Origin: Arthrobacter_D sp015752045
GTDB taxonomy: Bacteria; Actinomycetota; Actinomycetes; Actinomycetales; Micrococcaceae
Assembly: GCF_015752045.1 (NCBI RefSeq)
Contig: NZ_JADOUS010000005.1
Span: forward strand, 62,001 to 126,000
Direction of reading: 5' to 3'
DNA: 64,000 nt
Part shown: piece by piece, positions 34,247 through 42,669 of the stretch
How positions within the stretch are numbered: position 1 is the first letter of the stretch
Layout: every line of letters starts with the position of its first letter
Notes under the pieces: model-generated
What the model saw: only the letters and a program-made list of their open reading frames with translations
Database searches by the model: none
What the model was told of the DNA's origin: nothing
Program-made: the position numbers and the translations under genes

Positions 34247-35809
34247 CTACTCGGGAGCGGACGCATCCGGCGCTGGCTGCTCCGAGGCGGACGCAGGCGC
34301 CGGCTTCCCTGGGACGGGTCGCTCTTGAGCGGGCGCATCCGGCGCTGGCTGCACCGCGGCGGACGCAGGCGCCGGCTTCCCTGGGACGGGTTGCTCGGGA
34401 GCGGGCCCGCCGGAGGCCGACTGCTCCTCTTCCGTTTGCCCGGAACCGGGCGTGGACGCCGGCCGTTCCTCGACGGGCTCCGCTGGGGGTCCGGGCGTGG
34501 ACGCGGGGGCCAGGTCGGGCACGGATGTCGCCTCGCCTCCACCGGGTTCCCCGAGCAGAAGCTGGTCCGGATCCTCGTGGACGGGTGTGGCCGGGACCTG
34601 CTCAGGACGGTCCGCCTGCGCGAGCAGCCACACCCTGCCCTCCGGCGCGGGGGTCGCCCGCGCGCCGGCGGACGAGCCGCCCTTCCCCCGTGGGTCAGCC
34701 TCAGGACCGGGCGCAGCCTGCTGCCGGTCCTGCTTCATCTGCCGGACCTTGGGACCCGAGCCGCCCGCCTTACCGTTCCCGTGTCCTGTGGCCGAGCTGC
34801 CCGCCTTAGCGTTCCCGTGTCCTGCGGCCGAGCTGCCCGCCTTACCGTTCCCGTTTCCTGCGGCCGAGCTGCCCGCCTTACCGTTCCCGTTTCCTGCGGC
34901 CGGATCTCCCGCCTTACCGTCTCCGGAGACCTGGGAGCCGCCCGCCTTACCGTTCCTGGAGACCGGACCCTCGGGAGCCGGGCTGCCCGGTGCTGCGGTT
35001 CCGGACACGGGGGTTCCGGGCGCAGGGGTACCACGCACGGGGCCTCCCGACGCCGGCGTGGCGCGACGCTCCTGTCCGGGCGCCGTCGAGGATCCGGCCG
35101 GGGCGACGGGTGAAACCGCCGGCGGCACGGCGGCAGGGCGAGCGGCAGGAAGAGACGCCGCGGGCGGTGCCTGACGGGCAGGAGGGACTGCCGTGGGTGG
35201 ACCAGCAACAGCCCGCGCACCCGCGGCAGCGGCCGGCGCGGTGTCCACGGGGACGAGCTGCGCGGCATCGACGGGTCCGCGCGGCGCGGCGTGCGCCACG
35301 GACCCGGTGTCCGCACTGGACGGACCGGCGTGGGCTGCCGGGCCCGAGTCCCCCTCAGCCGTCGGTGCCGGAACAGCATCCTCGAGCGAGCGGGCCGTGC
35401 CGTCGACGAACGGGGCGACGACGCTCTCGTCCCGCTCCGCCCGTGCACCGGGAAGGGGGTGCGCCCGGTCCGCGCTGTCCCGGATACTGAAGCGTGTGAT
35501 CGACTCGACGGCCTCGCCGAGACTGTCGGTGAAGGCGGTGCCGGCTGCCACGCCGGACATGCCGACGCCCATCGACACGGCCAGGGCTCCGCCGATGAAC
35601 GTGATGCGTCGCTTGTTGCGGCGGCCCGCGGGTGTCTTGCCTCCGGCGGCCATCAGCTGGGCGAGCTCGGCGGTCGGCTCGGGTGCGGGGCCGGCCTTGA
35701 GGCTGCCGATGGTTTCCACGGCGCGCACCAGGGCGGCGTCCGGGGGGATGCCGGCCTCGTCGAGGAGATGCAGCACGGCGTCCGGCGACGGCGTCTCACG
35801 TCCAGTCAT
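34247..35809 (-). CDS. Putative anti-sigma-type membrane protein with repeat-rich tail
   Basis: A 520-aa protein whose ATG overlaps the stop of an ECF-like sigma gene (ATGA). Residues 1-65 are hydrophilic (cytoplasmic), one membrane helix spans about 69-92 (ITFIGGALAVSMGVGMSG), and the remaining ~430 residues are low-complexity Pro/Ala/Gly/Ser. These include about five copies of a 12-residue GNGNGKAGSSAA-like unit and two copies of a 24-residue GKPAPAS...QPAPDA unit at the C-terminus. No standard zinc anti-sigma motif (HXXXCXXC) is visible, so an anti-sigma role rests on gene order and topology. Confidence 0.75.
   Translation of the reverse strand: MTGRETPSPDAVLHLLDEAGIPPDAALVRAVETIGSLKAGPAPEPTAELAQLMAAGGKTPAGRRNKRRITFIGGALAVSMGVGMSGVAAGTAFTDSLGEAVESITRFSIRDSADRAHPLPGARAERDESVVAPFVDGTARSLEDAVPAPTAEGDSGPAAHAGPSSADTGSVAHAAPRGPVDAAQLVPVDTAPAAAAGARAVAGPPTAVPPARQAPPAASLPAARPAAVPPAVSPVAPAGSSTAPGQERRATPASGGPVRGTPAPGTPVSGTAAPGSPAPEGPVSRNGKAGGSQVSGDGKAGDPAAGNGNGKAGSSAAGNGNGKAGSSAAGHGNAKAGSSATGHGNGKAGGSGPKVRQMKQDRQQAAPGPEADPRGKGGSSAGARATPAPEGRVWLLAQADRPEQVPATPVHEDPDQLLLGEPGGGEATSVPDLAPASTPGPPAEPVEERPASTPGSGQTEEEQSASGGPAPEQPVPGKPAPASAAVQPAPDAPAQERPVPGKPAPASASEQPAPDASAPE
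34263..34406. repeat. Two tandem 72-bp coding repeats
   Basis: Two near-identical 72-bp units start at 34263 and 34335 and encode the 24-residue duplicated C-terminus of the sigma-linked membrane protein. The few differences include a changed stretch around 34317-34325. Confidence 0.85.
34764..34958. repeat. 36-bp coding tandem repeats
   Basis: Units beginning CCCGCCTTA recur at 34764, 34800, 34836, 34872 and 34908 (exact 36-bp period), with a diverged unit at 34941. They encode a 12-residue Gly/Asn/Lys/Ala/Ser repeat. There are no spacers, so this is not a CRISPR array. Confidence 0.9.
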
Positions 35810-36360
35810 AGCGCTTCCGATTCATTGGGTTGAACGAGTTCCTTCAGCTTGAGCAATCCCCGCCGTTGCAGCTGCTTCACCGATCCCGCGGACCTCCCGA
35901 GGATCTCCGCGACCTGGTCGATCGGCAGCTCCGCCACGATGCGCAGGAGGATGACGTCGCGCTGCTCGGTGCTGAGCTGCTCGAGCAACCCGCCGGCCCC
36001 TCCGGCGTCGAGATTGCCGAGCGCCACCGCCTCCGCGGATGCGGTGGTCCGGGTATCGCCGTCGATCTCGTAGCCCACCAGGACGGGCGTCCGCGTCCTC
36101 TTCCGCACCTCGTCCACGTAGCGCGCATGGGCAACGGAGAAGGCGAACGTGCGCAACCCCGGCAGCCCTCCGGTGACCGACCCCAGTCTGGAGAAGACCG
36201 CGAGGAAGACTTCCTGGGTGAGGGCTTCCGGGTCCTCGGATCCGCGCCCCACGAGATAGCCCAGGACCGCGGGGCTCAGCGACTGATAGATGAGGGACAG
36301 GGCCGCCGGTTCGCCTGCTTGCGCGCGGGTCAGCGCATCATCAGGCAGCGTCGGGACCAC
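35806..36360 (-). CDS. Sigma-70 family (ECF-like) RNA polymerase sigma factor
   Basis: A 184-aa sigma factor. Region 2 is seen as LIYQSLSPAVLGYLVGRG, EALTQEVFLAVFSRLGSV and LRTFAFSVAHARYVDEVRKR; region 4 as LSTEQRDVILLRIVAELPID and VAEILGRSAGSVKQLQRRGL. Start GTG at 36360, with AAGGA about 10 nt upstream. It is followed by the overlapping membrane protein, the usual sigma/anti-sigma arrangement. A promoter-like AACTT motif and a terminator-like leader lie upstream (see 36449). Confidence 0.9.
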   Translation of the reverse strand: MVPTLPDDALTRAQAGEPAALSLIYQSLSPAVLGYLVGRGSEDPEALTQEVFLAVFSRLGSVTGGLPGLRTFAFSVAHARYVDEVRKRTRTPVLVGYEIDGDTRTTASAEAVALGNLDAGGAGGLLEQLSTEQRDVILLRIVAELPIDQVAEILGRSAGSVKQLQRRGLLKLKELVQPNESEAL

Positions 36361-36448
36361 GTTTCATCTGTTCCTTGTTCGAGCGGGACGGCGTCACCAT
36401 CGTAACCGTCGCCTCCCGACCAGGGCGGAGGGCCATGCGTGTACGTGC

Positions 36449-36495
36449 AAAAAAGGCCGCACCGGGGCCCGTTGGGGGATAAGCCTCGGTGCGGC
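36449..36495 (-). terminator. Rho-independent terminator or sigma-gene leader attenuator
   Basis: On the minus strand a 12-bp stem (36495-36484 with 36467-36456, one G-U pair) with a 16-nt loop is followed by six T residues (36454-36449). It ends the nitrilase transcript (stop 36690) but also lies 90 nt before the sigma gene. An ECF-like promoter, GTAACTTTTT at 36536-36527 and CGAT at 36514-36511, lies just upstream of the hairpin. It could therefore act as an attenuator in the sigma mRNA. The rest of 36361-36689 holds no convincing gene. Confidence 0.75.
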
Positions 36496-36689
36496 ACTTT
36501 CACTCTGGTAATCGACCGGGGGTCGGAAAAAGTTACGCCCGTCCCGTCTCTTCTCAGATTTCTTTCCAGGGCCCTACTTCAGGGCGTTCGAGGCGCGCCG
36601 CTTGTTGAACACGTCGAACCCGACAACCCTGGTCCGGGGGCCGCGGCCCCTCCGCGGAGGAGGAGGCCGTCGGGCGGGAGGACTCCGCG

Positions 36690-37496
36690 TCAGTGGGCGT
36701 CGACAATGGTCTCGTTCCGCGCGAAGCGCCTGTTCCGCAGGACGGGCAGGAACTCGCGGACCTCGTCGACCCGGCGTCGGGTCACCTCGGTGGTGACGAC
36801 GCCGCGCTCCTCATCCTCGAGGTGTGCCTGCGGGACCCCCATGGGGTCGATGACGGCGGAGTGGCCGATCGTGTGGCTGCTGGAGGTCCCGGCCGCCGCG
36901 ACCCACACCGTGTTCTCGATGGCCCGTGCCTTGAGCAGGGTCTCCCAGTGCTCGATCTTGTGCTCGCCCTTGAACCATGCAGCCGGCACGCAGATGAGGT
37001 CCGCCCCGGCGTCGGCGAGCGCCCGGGCCTGCTCGGGGAACCGGATGTCGTAGCAGGTCATGAGCCCCACCCCGAGACCGCCGATCCGGGCCACCTTGAC
37101 CCCGCCGTCGCCGGGCTTGATGCGCGTGGACTCCTGGTAGCTGAAGGCGTCGTACAGGTGCAGCTTCCGGTACGTGTCCACGATCCGGCCGGTCCCGTCG
37201 ACGAGGACGAGCGTGTTGAACGGCCGCTCCTCGCCGCTGGGTTCGTAACCCCCGGCGACGACGGCGATGGAGTGCGCGGCCGCGATGAAGGACAGCTGCT
37301 GGACGAAGGAGGTCCAGGTGGCCTCCACGGCCTGCTGGAGGGAGCCCTCGACCCGGCCGACCGTGAACATCGACTCCTCGGGGAAGACGATGAGTTCCGA
37401 GCCCTCGGCGGCGGCCTCCGCCGCGAGGTCCCGCATCACGGCGAGATTCGCCGCGGCGTCCCCACCGGGCCTGAACTGACCAACGCTGACCAACAT
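36690..37496 (-). CDS. Nitrilase-superfamily carbon-nitrogen hydrolase
   Basis: A 268-aa amidase of the nitrilase superfamily. The Glu-Lys-Cys triad is visible: Glu40 in IVFPEESMF, Lys111 in YRKLHLYDAF, Cys148 in LMTCYDIRFPEQ. The pattern is like omega-amidase/deaminated-glutathione amidase (Nit1) branches, so it may clear a damaged metabolite rather than use nitriles. ATG at 37496 is preceded by GAGGGCGGG; upstream in-frame codons are less likely. Confidence 0.92.
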   Translation of the reverse strand: MLVSVGQFRPGGDAAANLAVMRDLAAEAAAEGSELIVFPEESMFTVGRVEGSLQQAVEATWTSFVQQLSFIAAAHSIAVVAGGYEPSGEERPFNTLVLVDGTGRIVDTYRKLHLYDAFSYQESTRIKPGDGGVKVARIGGLGVGLMTCYDIRFPEQARALADAGADLICVPAAWFKGEHKIEHWETLLKARAIENTVWVAAAGTSSSHTIGHSAVIDPMGVPQAHLEDEERGVVTTEVTRRRVDEVREFLPVLRNRRFARNETIVDAH

Positions 37497-37576
37497 GTTC
37501 CCGCCCTCACGTGTGTATGACACCTTCCGTCCAGCGTACAGACTCCCGTCCAGCACGCCGGAGTAGCCTTCATCCC

Positions 37577-38083
37577 ATGAGGAACCCGTTGAAGAGACAG
37601 CGCGTGGAGCCCGGCCCCGGCCAGGAATCCGTCTGGGACTACCCGAGGCCGCCGCGGGTGGAGCGGATGACGGCGAGGATCGAGGTGCGCTTCGGCGGGC
37701 AGCTGATCATCAGCACGGACAACGCCGTCCGGGTCCTCGAGACGAGCCATCCGCCGGTCTACTACCTCCCGATCGACGAGTTCGCGCCCGGGGTCCTGGT
37801 GCCGGTCGAGGGCACCACGCACTGCGAGTTCAAGGGTGCCGCGAGCTATTTCGACGTCGTCGCCGGGGCCGCCCGCAGCCCGCGCGGTGCCTGGACGTAC
37901 CCCGCCCCGGTGCGGGGGTACGAGGAGCTGGCCACCCGCGCAGCGCTCTACCCCTCGCGGATGGACGGGTGCACCGTGGACGGCGAGCGGGTGCAGGCCC
38001 AGGAGGGCGACTTCTACGGCGGGTGGATTACCTCGGCGATCGTCGGCCCGTTCAAGGGCGGCGCGGGGACCTGGGGCTGGTAG
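37577..38083 (+). CDS. DUF427 domain protein
   Basis: A 168-aa protein with one DUF427 beta-rich domain. The family core is seen in RIEVRFGGQLIISTDNAVRVLETSHPPVYYLP, HCEFKGAASYFDVV and AARSPRGAWTYPAP. The end (YGGWITSAIVGPFKGGAGTWGW) is extended. Unknown function; some family members are fused to nucleotidyltransferases. It diverges from the nitrilase gene across 80 bp. Confidence 0.88.
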   Translation: MRNPLKRQRVEPGPGQESVWDYPRPPRVERMTARIEVRFGGQLIISTDNAVRVLETSHPPVYYLPIDEFAPGVLVPVEGTTHCEFKGAASYFDVVAGAARSPRGAWTYPAPVRGYEELATRAALYPSRMDGCTVDGERVQAQEGDFYGGWITSAIVGPFKGGAGTWGW

Positions 38084-38163
38084 CGGCTCGTCCAGCGCAC
38101 GTTCAGGTGGCACCGCTATAGTCGCAGGCTGACCATCGCACGCAACGCAAGGACAGGCTCAGA

Positions 38164-38952
38164 ATGACCATCAAGGGAACAATCCTGGGCCGGCGGCTCC
38201 TCGCCGCCGCGTTCGTCGGCTCCATCGCGGTCCTCGGCGGGTGCGGCGCCGCGGGCGACGAACCCGAGGGCGCGGCGGCGTCGAGCACGGCCCCCGCTGC
38301 GGACGAGTCCGCCGCCGCCGGAGACGCCGCCGCCCAGCCCGAGCCGGACCTCGAGGGCGTGCCCGACGTCGTCGCCGTCGTCAACGGGACCGAGATCAAG
38401 CGGGACGAGTTCACCACGGCGTACGAGGGCCAGTTCCCGCAGGCGGTCGCCCAGGCGCAGGCCGGCGGCCAGGAGGTGGACCAGGGCCTGCTGAAGACCA
38501 CCGTCGCGGACAATCTCGTGAGCACCGAACTGCTGCGCCAGGAGGCGGACAAGCGCGGCATCGAGGCCACGCCCGAGGCCCGGGCCGCGGCGATCGCGAA
38601 CCTGCTGGAGACCAGCCAGCTGGGCTCCGAGGAGGAGCTGCGCGCCGCCTTCTCCGAGCAGGGGCTCGACGACGCCGAGTTCGACTCCCAGCTCGCCGAC
38701 CAGGTGAAGCTCGATGCGCTGCTCGCGGAAGAGGCCGGCGACACGACGCCGAGTGATCAGGAGATCCAGGAGGCCTACGACGCCGCGAAGGCCCAGCAGG
38801 AGGCCAGCGGGGCCACCGCGACGCCGCTGCCTCCGCTCGACGAGGTGCGGGACCAGATCGAGGAGCAGCTCACGGGCGGCAAGACGTCCGAGGCGGCCCA
38901 GGCCCTGATCGCGCAGCTGCGCGACGGCGCGGACATCACCGTCAACCTGTAG
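38164..38952 (+). CDS. Lipoprotein with SurA-type N-terminal domain
   Basis: A 262-aa lipoprotein: signal peptide with lipobox LGGC (Cys27), an acidic Ala-rich linker, and then the SurA N-terminal type fold beginning VVAVVNGTEIKRDEFTTAYEG and continuing through helical segments (LLKTTVADNLVSTELLRQEADKRGI). No parvulin PPIase domain follows, so it may act as a surface chaperone rather than an isomerase. A strong terminator follows. Confidence 0.85.
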   Translation: MTIKGTILGRRLLAAAFVGSIAVLGGCGAAGDEPEGAAASSTAPAADESAAAGDAAAQPEPDLEGVPDVVAVVNGTEIKRDEFTTAYEGQFPQAVAQAQAGGQEVDQGLLKTTVADNLVSTELLRQEADKRGIEATPEARAAAIANLLETSQLGSEEELRAAFSEQGLDDAEFDSQLADQVKLDALLAEEAGDTTPSDQEIQEAYDAAKAQQEASGATATPLPPLDEVRDQIEEQLTGGKTSEAAQALIAQLRDGADITVNL

Positions 38953-38976
38953 TCCCGGACCGGCACCGACCCGGAC

Positions 38977-39015
38977 GACAGCGGCCCCCTTCGCAGGACG
39001 AAGGGGGCCGCTGTC
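38977..39015. terminator. Bidirectional terminator between the SurA-like gene and purA
   Basis: A perfect 17-bp inverted repeat (38977-38993 and 38999-39015, 5-nt loop) with CCCCCTTCG/CGAAGGGGG in the stem. It lies between two convergent stops (38952 and 39030). Confidence 0.9.
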
Positions 39016-39029
39016 GCGTGGTGGGCCGG

Positions 39030-40316
39030 CTAGTTGATCAGGTCGTTGACCACGATGGTCTGGTCGCGGTCCGGGCCCACGCCGATGGCCGAGAACCGGG
39101 TCCCCGAGAGCTTCTCGAGCGCCCGCACGTAGGTCTGCGCGTTGTCGGGCAGGTCCTCGACGGTCCGGGCACCCGTGATGTCCTCGGTCCAGCCGTCGAA
39201 GTACTCGAAGATGGGCCTGGCGTGGTGGAACTCGGTCTGTGTCATGGGCATCTCGTCGTGCCGCACGCCGTCGACGTCGTAGGCGACGCACACCGGGATG
39301 CTCTCGATCCCCGTGAGGACGTCGAGCTTCGTCACGAAGTAGTCCGTGAAGCCGTTGACGCGCGACGCGTGGCGCGCCAGCACGGCGTCGTACCAGCCGC
39401 ATCGGCGCGGGCGGCCGGTGTTGACGCCGAACTCGCCGCCGGTCTTCTGGAGGTACAGGCCCATCTCGTCGAAGAGCTCCGTGGGGAAGGGACCGGCGCC
39501 CACGCGGGTGGTGTACGCCTTGATGATGCCGATCGAGCGCGAGATGCGCGTGGGGCCGATGCCTGAGCCGACGGACGCACCGCCGGCGGTGGGGTTCGAC
39601 GACGTCACGAACGGGTAGGTGCCGTGGTCGACGTCGAGGAAGGTCGCCTGGCCGCCCTCCATGAGGACCACCTTGCCGGCGTCGAGTGCCTCGTTGAGCA
39701 CGAACGTGGAGTCGATGACGAGGGGCCGCAGCCGTTCGGCGAAGGAGAGGAAGTAGGAGACGACCTCCTCGACCTCGACGTCGCGGCGGTTGTAGACCTT
39801 GACCAGCAGTTCGTTCTTCTGCTGGAGGGAGCCCTCGACCTTCTGGCGCAGGATCGACTCGTCGAAGACGTCCTGGACGCGGATGCCGAGGCGGGCCACC
39901 TTGTCCATGTAGGCCGGGCCGATGCCGCGGCCGGTGGTGCCGATCGCGCGCTTGCCGAGGAAGCGCTCGGTGACCTTGTCGAGGACCTGGTGGTAGGGGG
40001 CCACGAGGTGGGCGTTGGCGGAGACGCGCAGCTTCGAGGTGTCCGCGCCGCGGGCCTCGAGCCCGTCGATCTCCTCGAACAGCGCCTCGAGGTTGATGAC
40101 GCAGCCGTTGCCGATGATCGGCACGGCGTTGGGGCTGAGGATGCCGGCGGGGAGGAGCTTCAGCTCGTACTTCTCGCCGTTGACGACCACGGTGTGCCCG
40201 GCGTTGTTGCCGCCGTTCGGCTTCACGACGTAGTCGACCCGGCCGCCCAGCAGGTCAGTGGCCTTGCCCTTACCCTCGTCGCCCCACTGGGCTCCGACAA
40301 TGACGATTGCTGGCAT
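39030..40316 (-). CDS. purA: Adenylosuccinate synthetase
   Basis: A 428-aa enzyme converting IMP and aspartate to adenylosuccinate with GTP. It shows the N-terminal GTP-binding motif VGAQWGDEGKGKATDLL, the NGGNNAGHTVV segment, GTTGRGIGPAYMDK and the C-terminal GVGPDRDQTI. ATG at 40316 has GGGAGGATCCC directly upstream; the longer frame is rejected. It is a single-gene unit with a long leader. Confidence 0.97.
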   Translation of the reverse strand: MPAIVIVGAQWGDEGKGKATDLLGGRVDYVVKPNGGNNAGHTVVVNGEKYELKLLPAGILSPNAVPIIGNGCVINLEALFEEIDGLEARGADTSKLRVSANAHLVAPYHQVLDKVTERFLGKRAIGTTGRGIGPAYMDKVARLGIRVQDVFDESILRQKVEGSLQQKNELLVKVYNRRDVEVEEVVSYFLSFAERLRPLVIDSTFVLNEALDAGKVVLMEGGQATFLDVDHGTYPFVTSSNPTAGGASVGSGIGPTRISRSIGIIKAYTTRVGAGPFPTELFDEMGLYLQKTGGEFGVNTGRPRRCGWYDAVLARHASRVNGFTDYFVTKLDVLTGIESIPVCVAYDVDGVRHDEMPMTQTEFHHARPIFEYFDGWTEDITGARTVEDLPDNAQTYVRALEKLSGTRFSAIGVGPDRDQTIVVNDLIN

Positions 40317-40383
40317 GGGATCCTCCCCCATTCGGTACGGGTCCCTTTCGCGCAACCGCGGAAAGTACGCCGTGCATCAGAAC

Positions 40384-40421
40384 GCCCCAACCGGTCGCAC
40401 GCAGGGTGCGGCCACTGGGGC
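40384..40421 (-). promoter_or_regulatory. Imperfect inverted repeat in the purA leader
   Basis: Arms GCCCCA/TGGGGC and CGCAC/GTGCG form an imperfect 11- to 13-bp hairpin with a 5-nt loop, 70-105 nt before the purA start. It may be an mRNA structure or a protein-binding site; no known class was recognised. Confidence 0.35.
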
Positions 40422-40554
40422 TCTTACCGTCCGAGTTTAGCCGAGGGGCCCGGGGAGCGCCGCAAAAGCTTCGTCCGTGACGGTTGCGGTTCCGTTGCGG
40501 CCGGTCCTCCCGTCGCAGGCGGGACGAACCGGACGCCCGCGGCACAATGGGGGC

Positions 40555-41157
40555 ATGGACCGCTTCGAAGGACACATCGCCGGCATCGGCACCGCCTCGG
40601 GTACGCGCCTGGTGATCGGCCGGTGGGACACCTCGCCCTTCGGCTCCTTCACCGACGTCATGATGGAGGACGCGCAGGGGCGGCGGACGCTGGTCGCACC
40701 CACCGCGGAGATCGCGGACTACGTCGGCGCCACGTACACGTTCGACGACGTGGTGCTCACCCCCATCACCTCGGCCCTCGCGGGCGGCCGGCTCGTCGTC
40801 GACGCCGGCGACCTGCAGGTCCTCGCCGGGCTCGGCGGCGTCACGCTGCTCGGGCGGCTCCTCGGCCTGGTCCCGCGTCGCCTCGCCACGCATCCCCGGT
40901 GGCTCGCCCTGATCAATCCCGTGGCCTCGCTGCTGGTGAAGGGCGTGGCGACGGCCGGTTCCGCGGGGCAGGGCCGCACCGAGTACTACGGCGTCACGTC
41001 GGCCCGTGCCGTCCACGGCGTGACGGCGACGTGGCGCGGTTCGGACCTCGGCACCCTGGCCCCGGTGAGCCCGCCCGTCCGGTTCGGCTTCAGCTCGGCG
41101 CCGCCCCGCCCGCAGCTGGTGACGGTGACGACGACCATCCGCCGCCCCGGGGAGTGA
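40555..41157 (+). CDS. Uncharacterised protein
   Basis: A 200-aa protein that I do not recognise. It reads MDRFEGHIAGIGTASGTRLVIGRW at the start, then a FGSFTDVMMEDAQGRRTLVAPT segment, suggesting a beta-rich N-terminal half, with a small hydrophobic stretch (LAGLGGVTLLGRLLGLV). The end is Pro/Arg-rich. GGGG precedes the ATG. It sits alone between purA and the broken MpaB-like gene. Confidence 0.75.
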   Translation: MDRFEGHIAGIGTASGTRLVIGRWDTSPFGSFTDVMMEDAQGRRTLVAPTAEIADYVGATYTFDDVVLTPITSALAGGRLVVDAGDLQVLAGLGGVTLLGRLLGLVPRRLATHPRWLALINPVASLLVKGVATAGSAGQGRTEYYGVTSARAVHGVTATWRGSDLGTLAPVSPPVRFGFSSAPPRPQLVTVTTTIRRPGE

Positions 41158-41285
41158 CGGGGTTCGTGCCGTTGCGCACGCGTCCCGGACCCCTGAACCG
41201 CGTGTCGAGGCCCGCCACGCCGCTGTCCGGCGACGGCTTCCGCGAGACGCGTGCACGACGACGCACCCGGGTCGCGGACACCGGC

Positions 41286-42093
41286 TCAGCGGCCCGGGCG
41301 GATTCGGTCCCGCGCCACCCGGTAGTGCGGCCAGTAGCGCACGCTGCCGGGGAGCAGGGGCACCACGAGCCGGGTGGCCCGCCGGAGGACGGCGAACACC
41401 AGACGCTCACGACGCCGCCACGGAAGGCCGTAGCCCTCCCGCAGGCGCGCCGGCAGGATGCCCGCCGCCAGGATGGAGGGCAGCGGCCGGAGCAGCACCG
41501 GAATGATCGGTGGTTCCGGCGCGAGGATCTGCCGGGCGATCAGGCGTGCGGTGGGACCGGCGTCGAGCGTTCCCCGGAGTTGCTCGACGACGTAGCGTTC
41601 CAGGCCGCGGTAGTCCTCGGGCAGCACGGCATCCGTCACGCCGAAGAGGTGGGCCAGCCGGGTCATGTCCCGGTAGTAGGCGTCGCGCTCCTCCGCCGTC
41701 GTCGGGCGCAGGAAACGGTCCGTTACCTGCAGCGCCGTCCACACCAGCGTCGCGAACACCCAGAGCGCGAGCCCGGGATCGGTGGCGCTGTAGGGGGTCC
41801 CGGCGGGCGTCGACGGGCCGCCGGGATGGGCCAGCGTCCCGGTGACCGTGAGGACGGCGTCGAGGGTTCCGCGCAGTCGCTGCAGGGGATCGGTGGCGAA
41901 GCCGCTGTGGGCCCGTACGCCCTCGCCGACCAGCGGGTGCGCCACCTGCAGCAGGAGTGCCGCCGGCCCGCCCGCCATGACCAGCCGCTCGCGCGCGATG
42001 CACCACGCCGTCGAGCCCGGGCCGAAGAGACCGGCGTCCCCGGTTGACCCCGGGGGCGGGCGCGGGAGGGAAGAACCGGGCCAGGCCGCTCAT
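41286..42093 (-). pseudogene. MpaB-like (DUF2236) gene with a frameshift
   Basis: The main frame (41286-41978) encodes MAGGPAALLLQVAHPLV... and the rest of a DUF2236 protein (RYVVEQLRGTLDAGPTARL, YGLPWRRRERLVF). Upstream, the same frame reads GDAGLFGPGSTAWCIARERLV, which is the family's expected N-terminal segment, but it has no start codon before a TGA. The neighbouring frame offers ATG at 42093 (MSGLARFFPPAPAPG) after AGGA. Joining the two needs a one-base shift within the run of Cs and Gs at about 42046-42060. It could be a real inactivating indel or a homopolymer sequencing error. Confidence 0.75.
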
Positions 42094-42260
42094 GCTGTCC
42101 TGTCCGCCCGGAGCGCCGCCGTCGGATCCGGCGCCCTCGAAGCTCTTGTCGCCGTCGGCGTCCACCCACGCGGACAGTCCCGGTCGGTGGTCGGGCGCCC
42201 TGGGCAGGGCCTCCACGGAGGACCGTACCACCGCCGTGGCCGGCGCGGCCGCCGGGCGGA

Positions 42261-42464
42261 TCAGATGGAGTAGTCGGACCCGGAGTTCGTCGAATCGATG
42301 TACTGCCGCACCGCGCTCTGCGGCACCCGGTAGGAGCGTCCGAACCTGATGCTGTGGATCGTCCCGGCCTGCACCAGGCGGTAGACGGTCATCTTCGACA
42401 CCCTCATCATGGCGGCGACCTCCGCCACCGTGTACAGCTCACTGGTACTCACATTCGTAGCCAT
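42261..42464 (-). CDS. Small HTH protein of the Rv0500A/excisionase-like type
   Basis: A 67-aa DNA-binding protein: LYTVAEVAAMMRVSKMTVYR forms the winged-helix/HTH, followed by LVQAGTIHSIRFGRSYRVPQ. The core strongly resembles the conserved M. tuberculosis protein Rv0500A and AlpA/excisionase domains (from memory). No phage genes are nearby, so a chromosomal regulatory or nucleoid role is more likely than excision. Confidence 0.88.
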   Translation of the reverse strand: MATNVSTSELYTVAEVAAMMRVSKMTVYRLVQAGTIHSIRFGRSYRVPQSAVRQYIDSTNSGSDYSI

Positions 42465-42613
42465 GCTCACCACTACTCCCATCCGCCTCACCACCGTGCG
42501 TGGAGTCTTTAACATTGGCCGCGTTGGTAACAGCGGCACAAGAACCAGCACTACTCGTTTATGGTTACCCGCGTCCGAGTAGGGCGGCGCCGCATACTGG
42601 CCCGGGACGACGG

Positions 42614-42644
42614 AAAAGACGGGCTCGCCGCAGCGGAACCCGTC
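42614..42644 (-). terminator. Terminator after DUF3151 gene
   Basis: On the minus strand GACGGG (42644-42639) pairs with CCCGTC (42623-42618) around an imperfect inner stem and is followed by TTTT (42617-42614). It lies 26 nt past the DUF3151 stop at 42670. Confidence 0.65.
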
Positions 42645-42669
42645 TCTCCTGTCATCCCGTCCGGGTAGG

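Noticed and set aside
34764..34958. 36-bp periodic repeat resembling CRISPR repeat length
   Set aside because: The units are directly tandem with no spacers and code for a 12-residue repeat in a real protein; no cas genes are nearby.
36577..36640. Short minus-strand peptide ending FDVFNKRRASNALK before a TAG
   Set aside because: The composition looks gene-like, but there is no start codon with a ribosome site and only about 20 codons are plausible. It could be a remnant, but it cannot be supported as a gene.
39624..42047. 807-codon plus-strand frame across purA, the 200-aa gene and the MpaB-like gene
   Set aside because: It crosses three genes on both strands with an Arg/Gly/Ala-rich product lacking motifs; each region has a better-supported gene.
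42261..42464. HTH protein as a prophage excisionase
   Set aside because: No integrase, attachment site or phage genes are nearby, and the sequence resembles the chromosomally conserved Rv0500A type.
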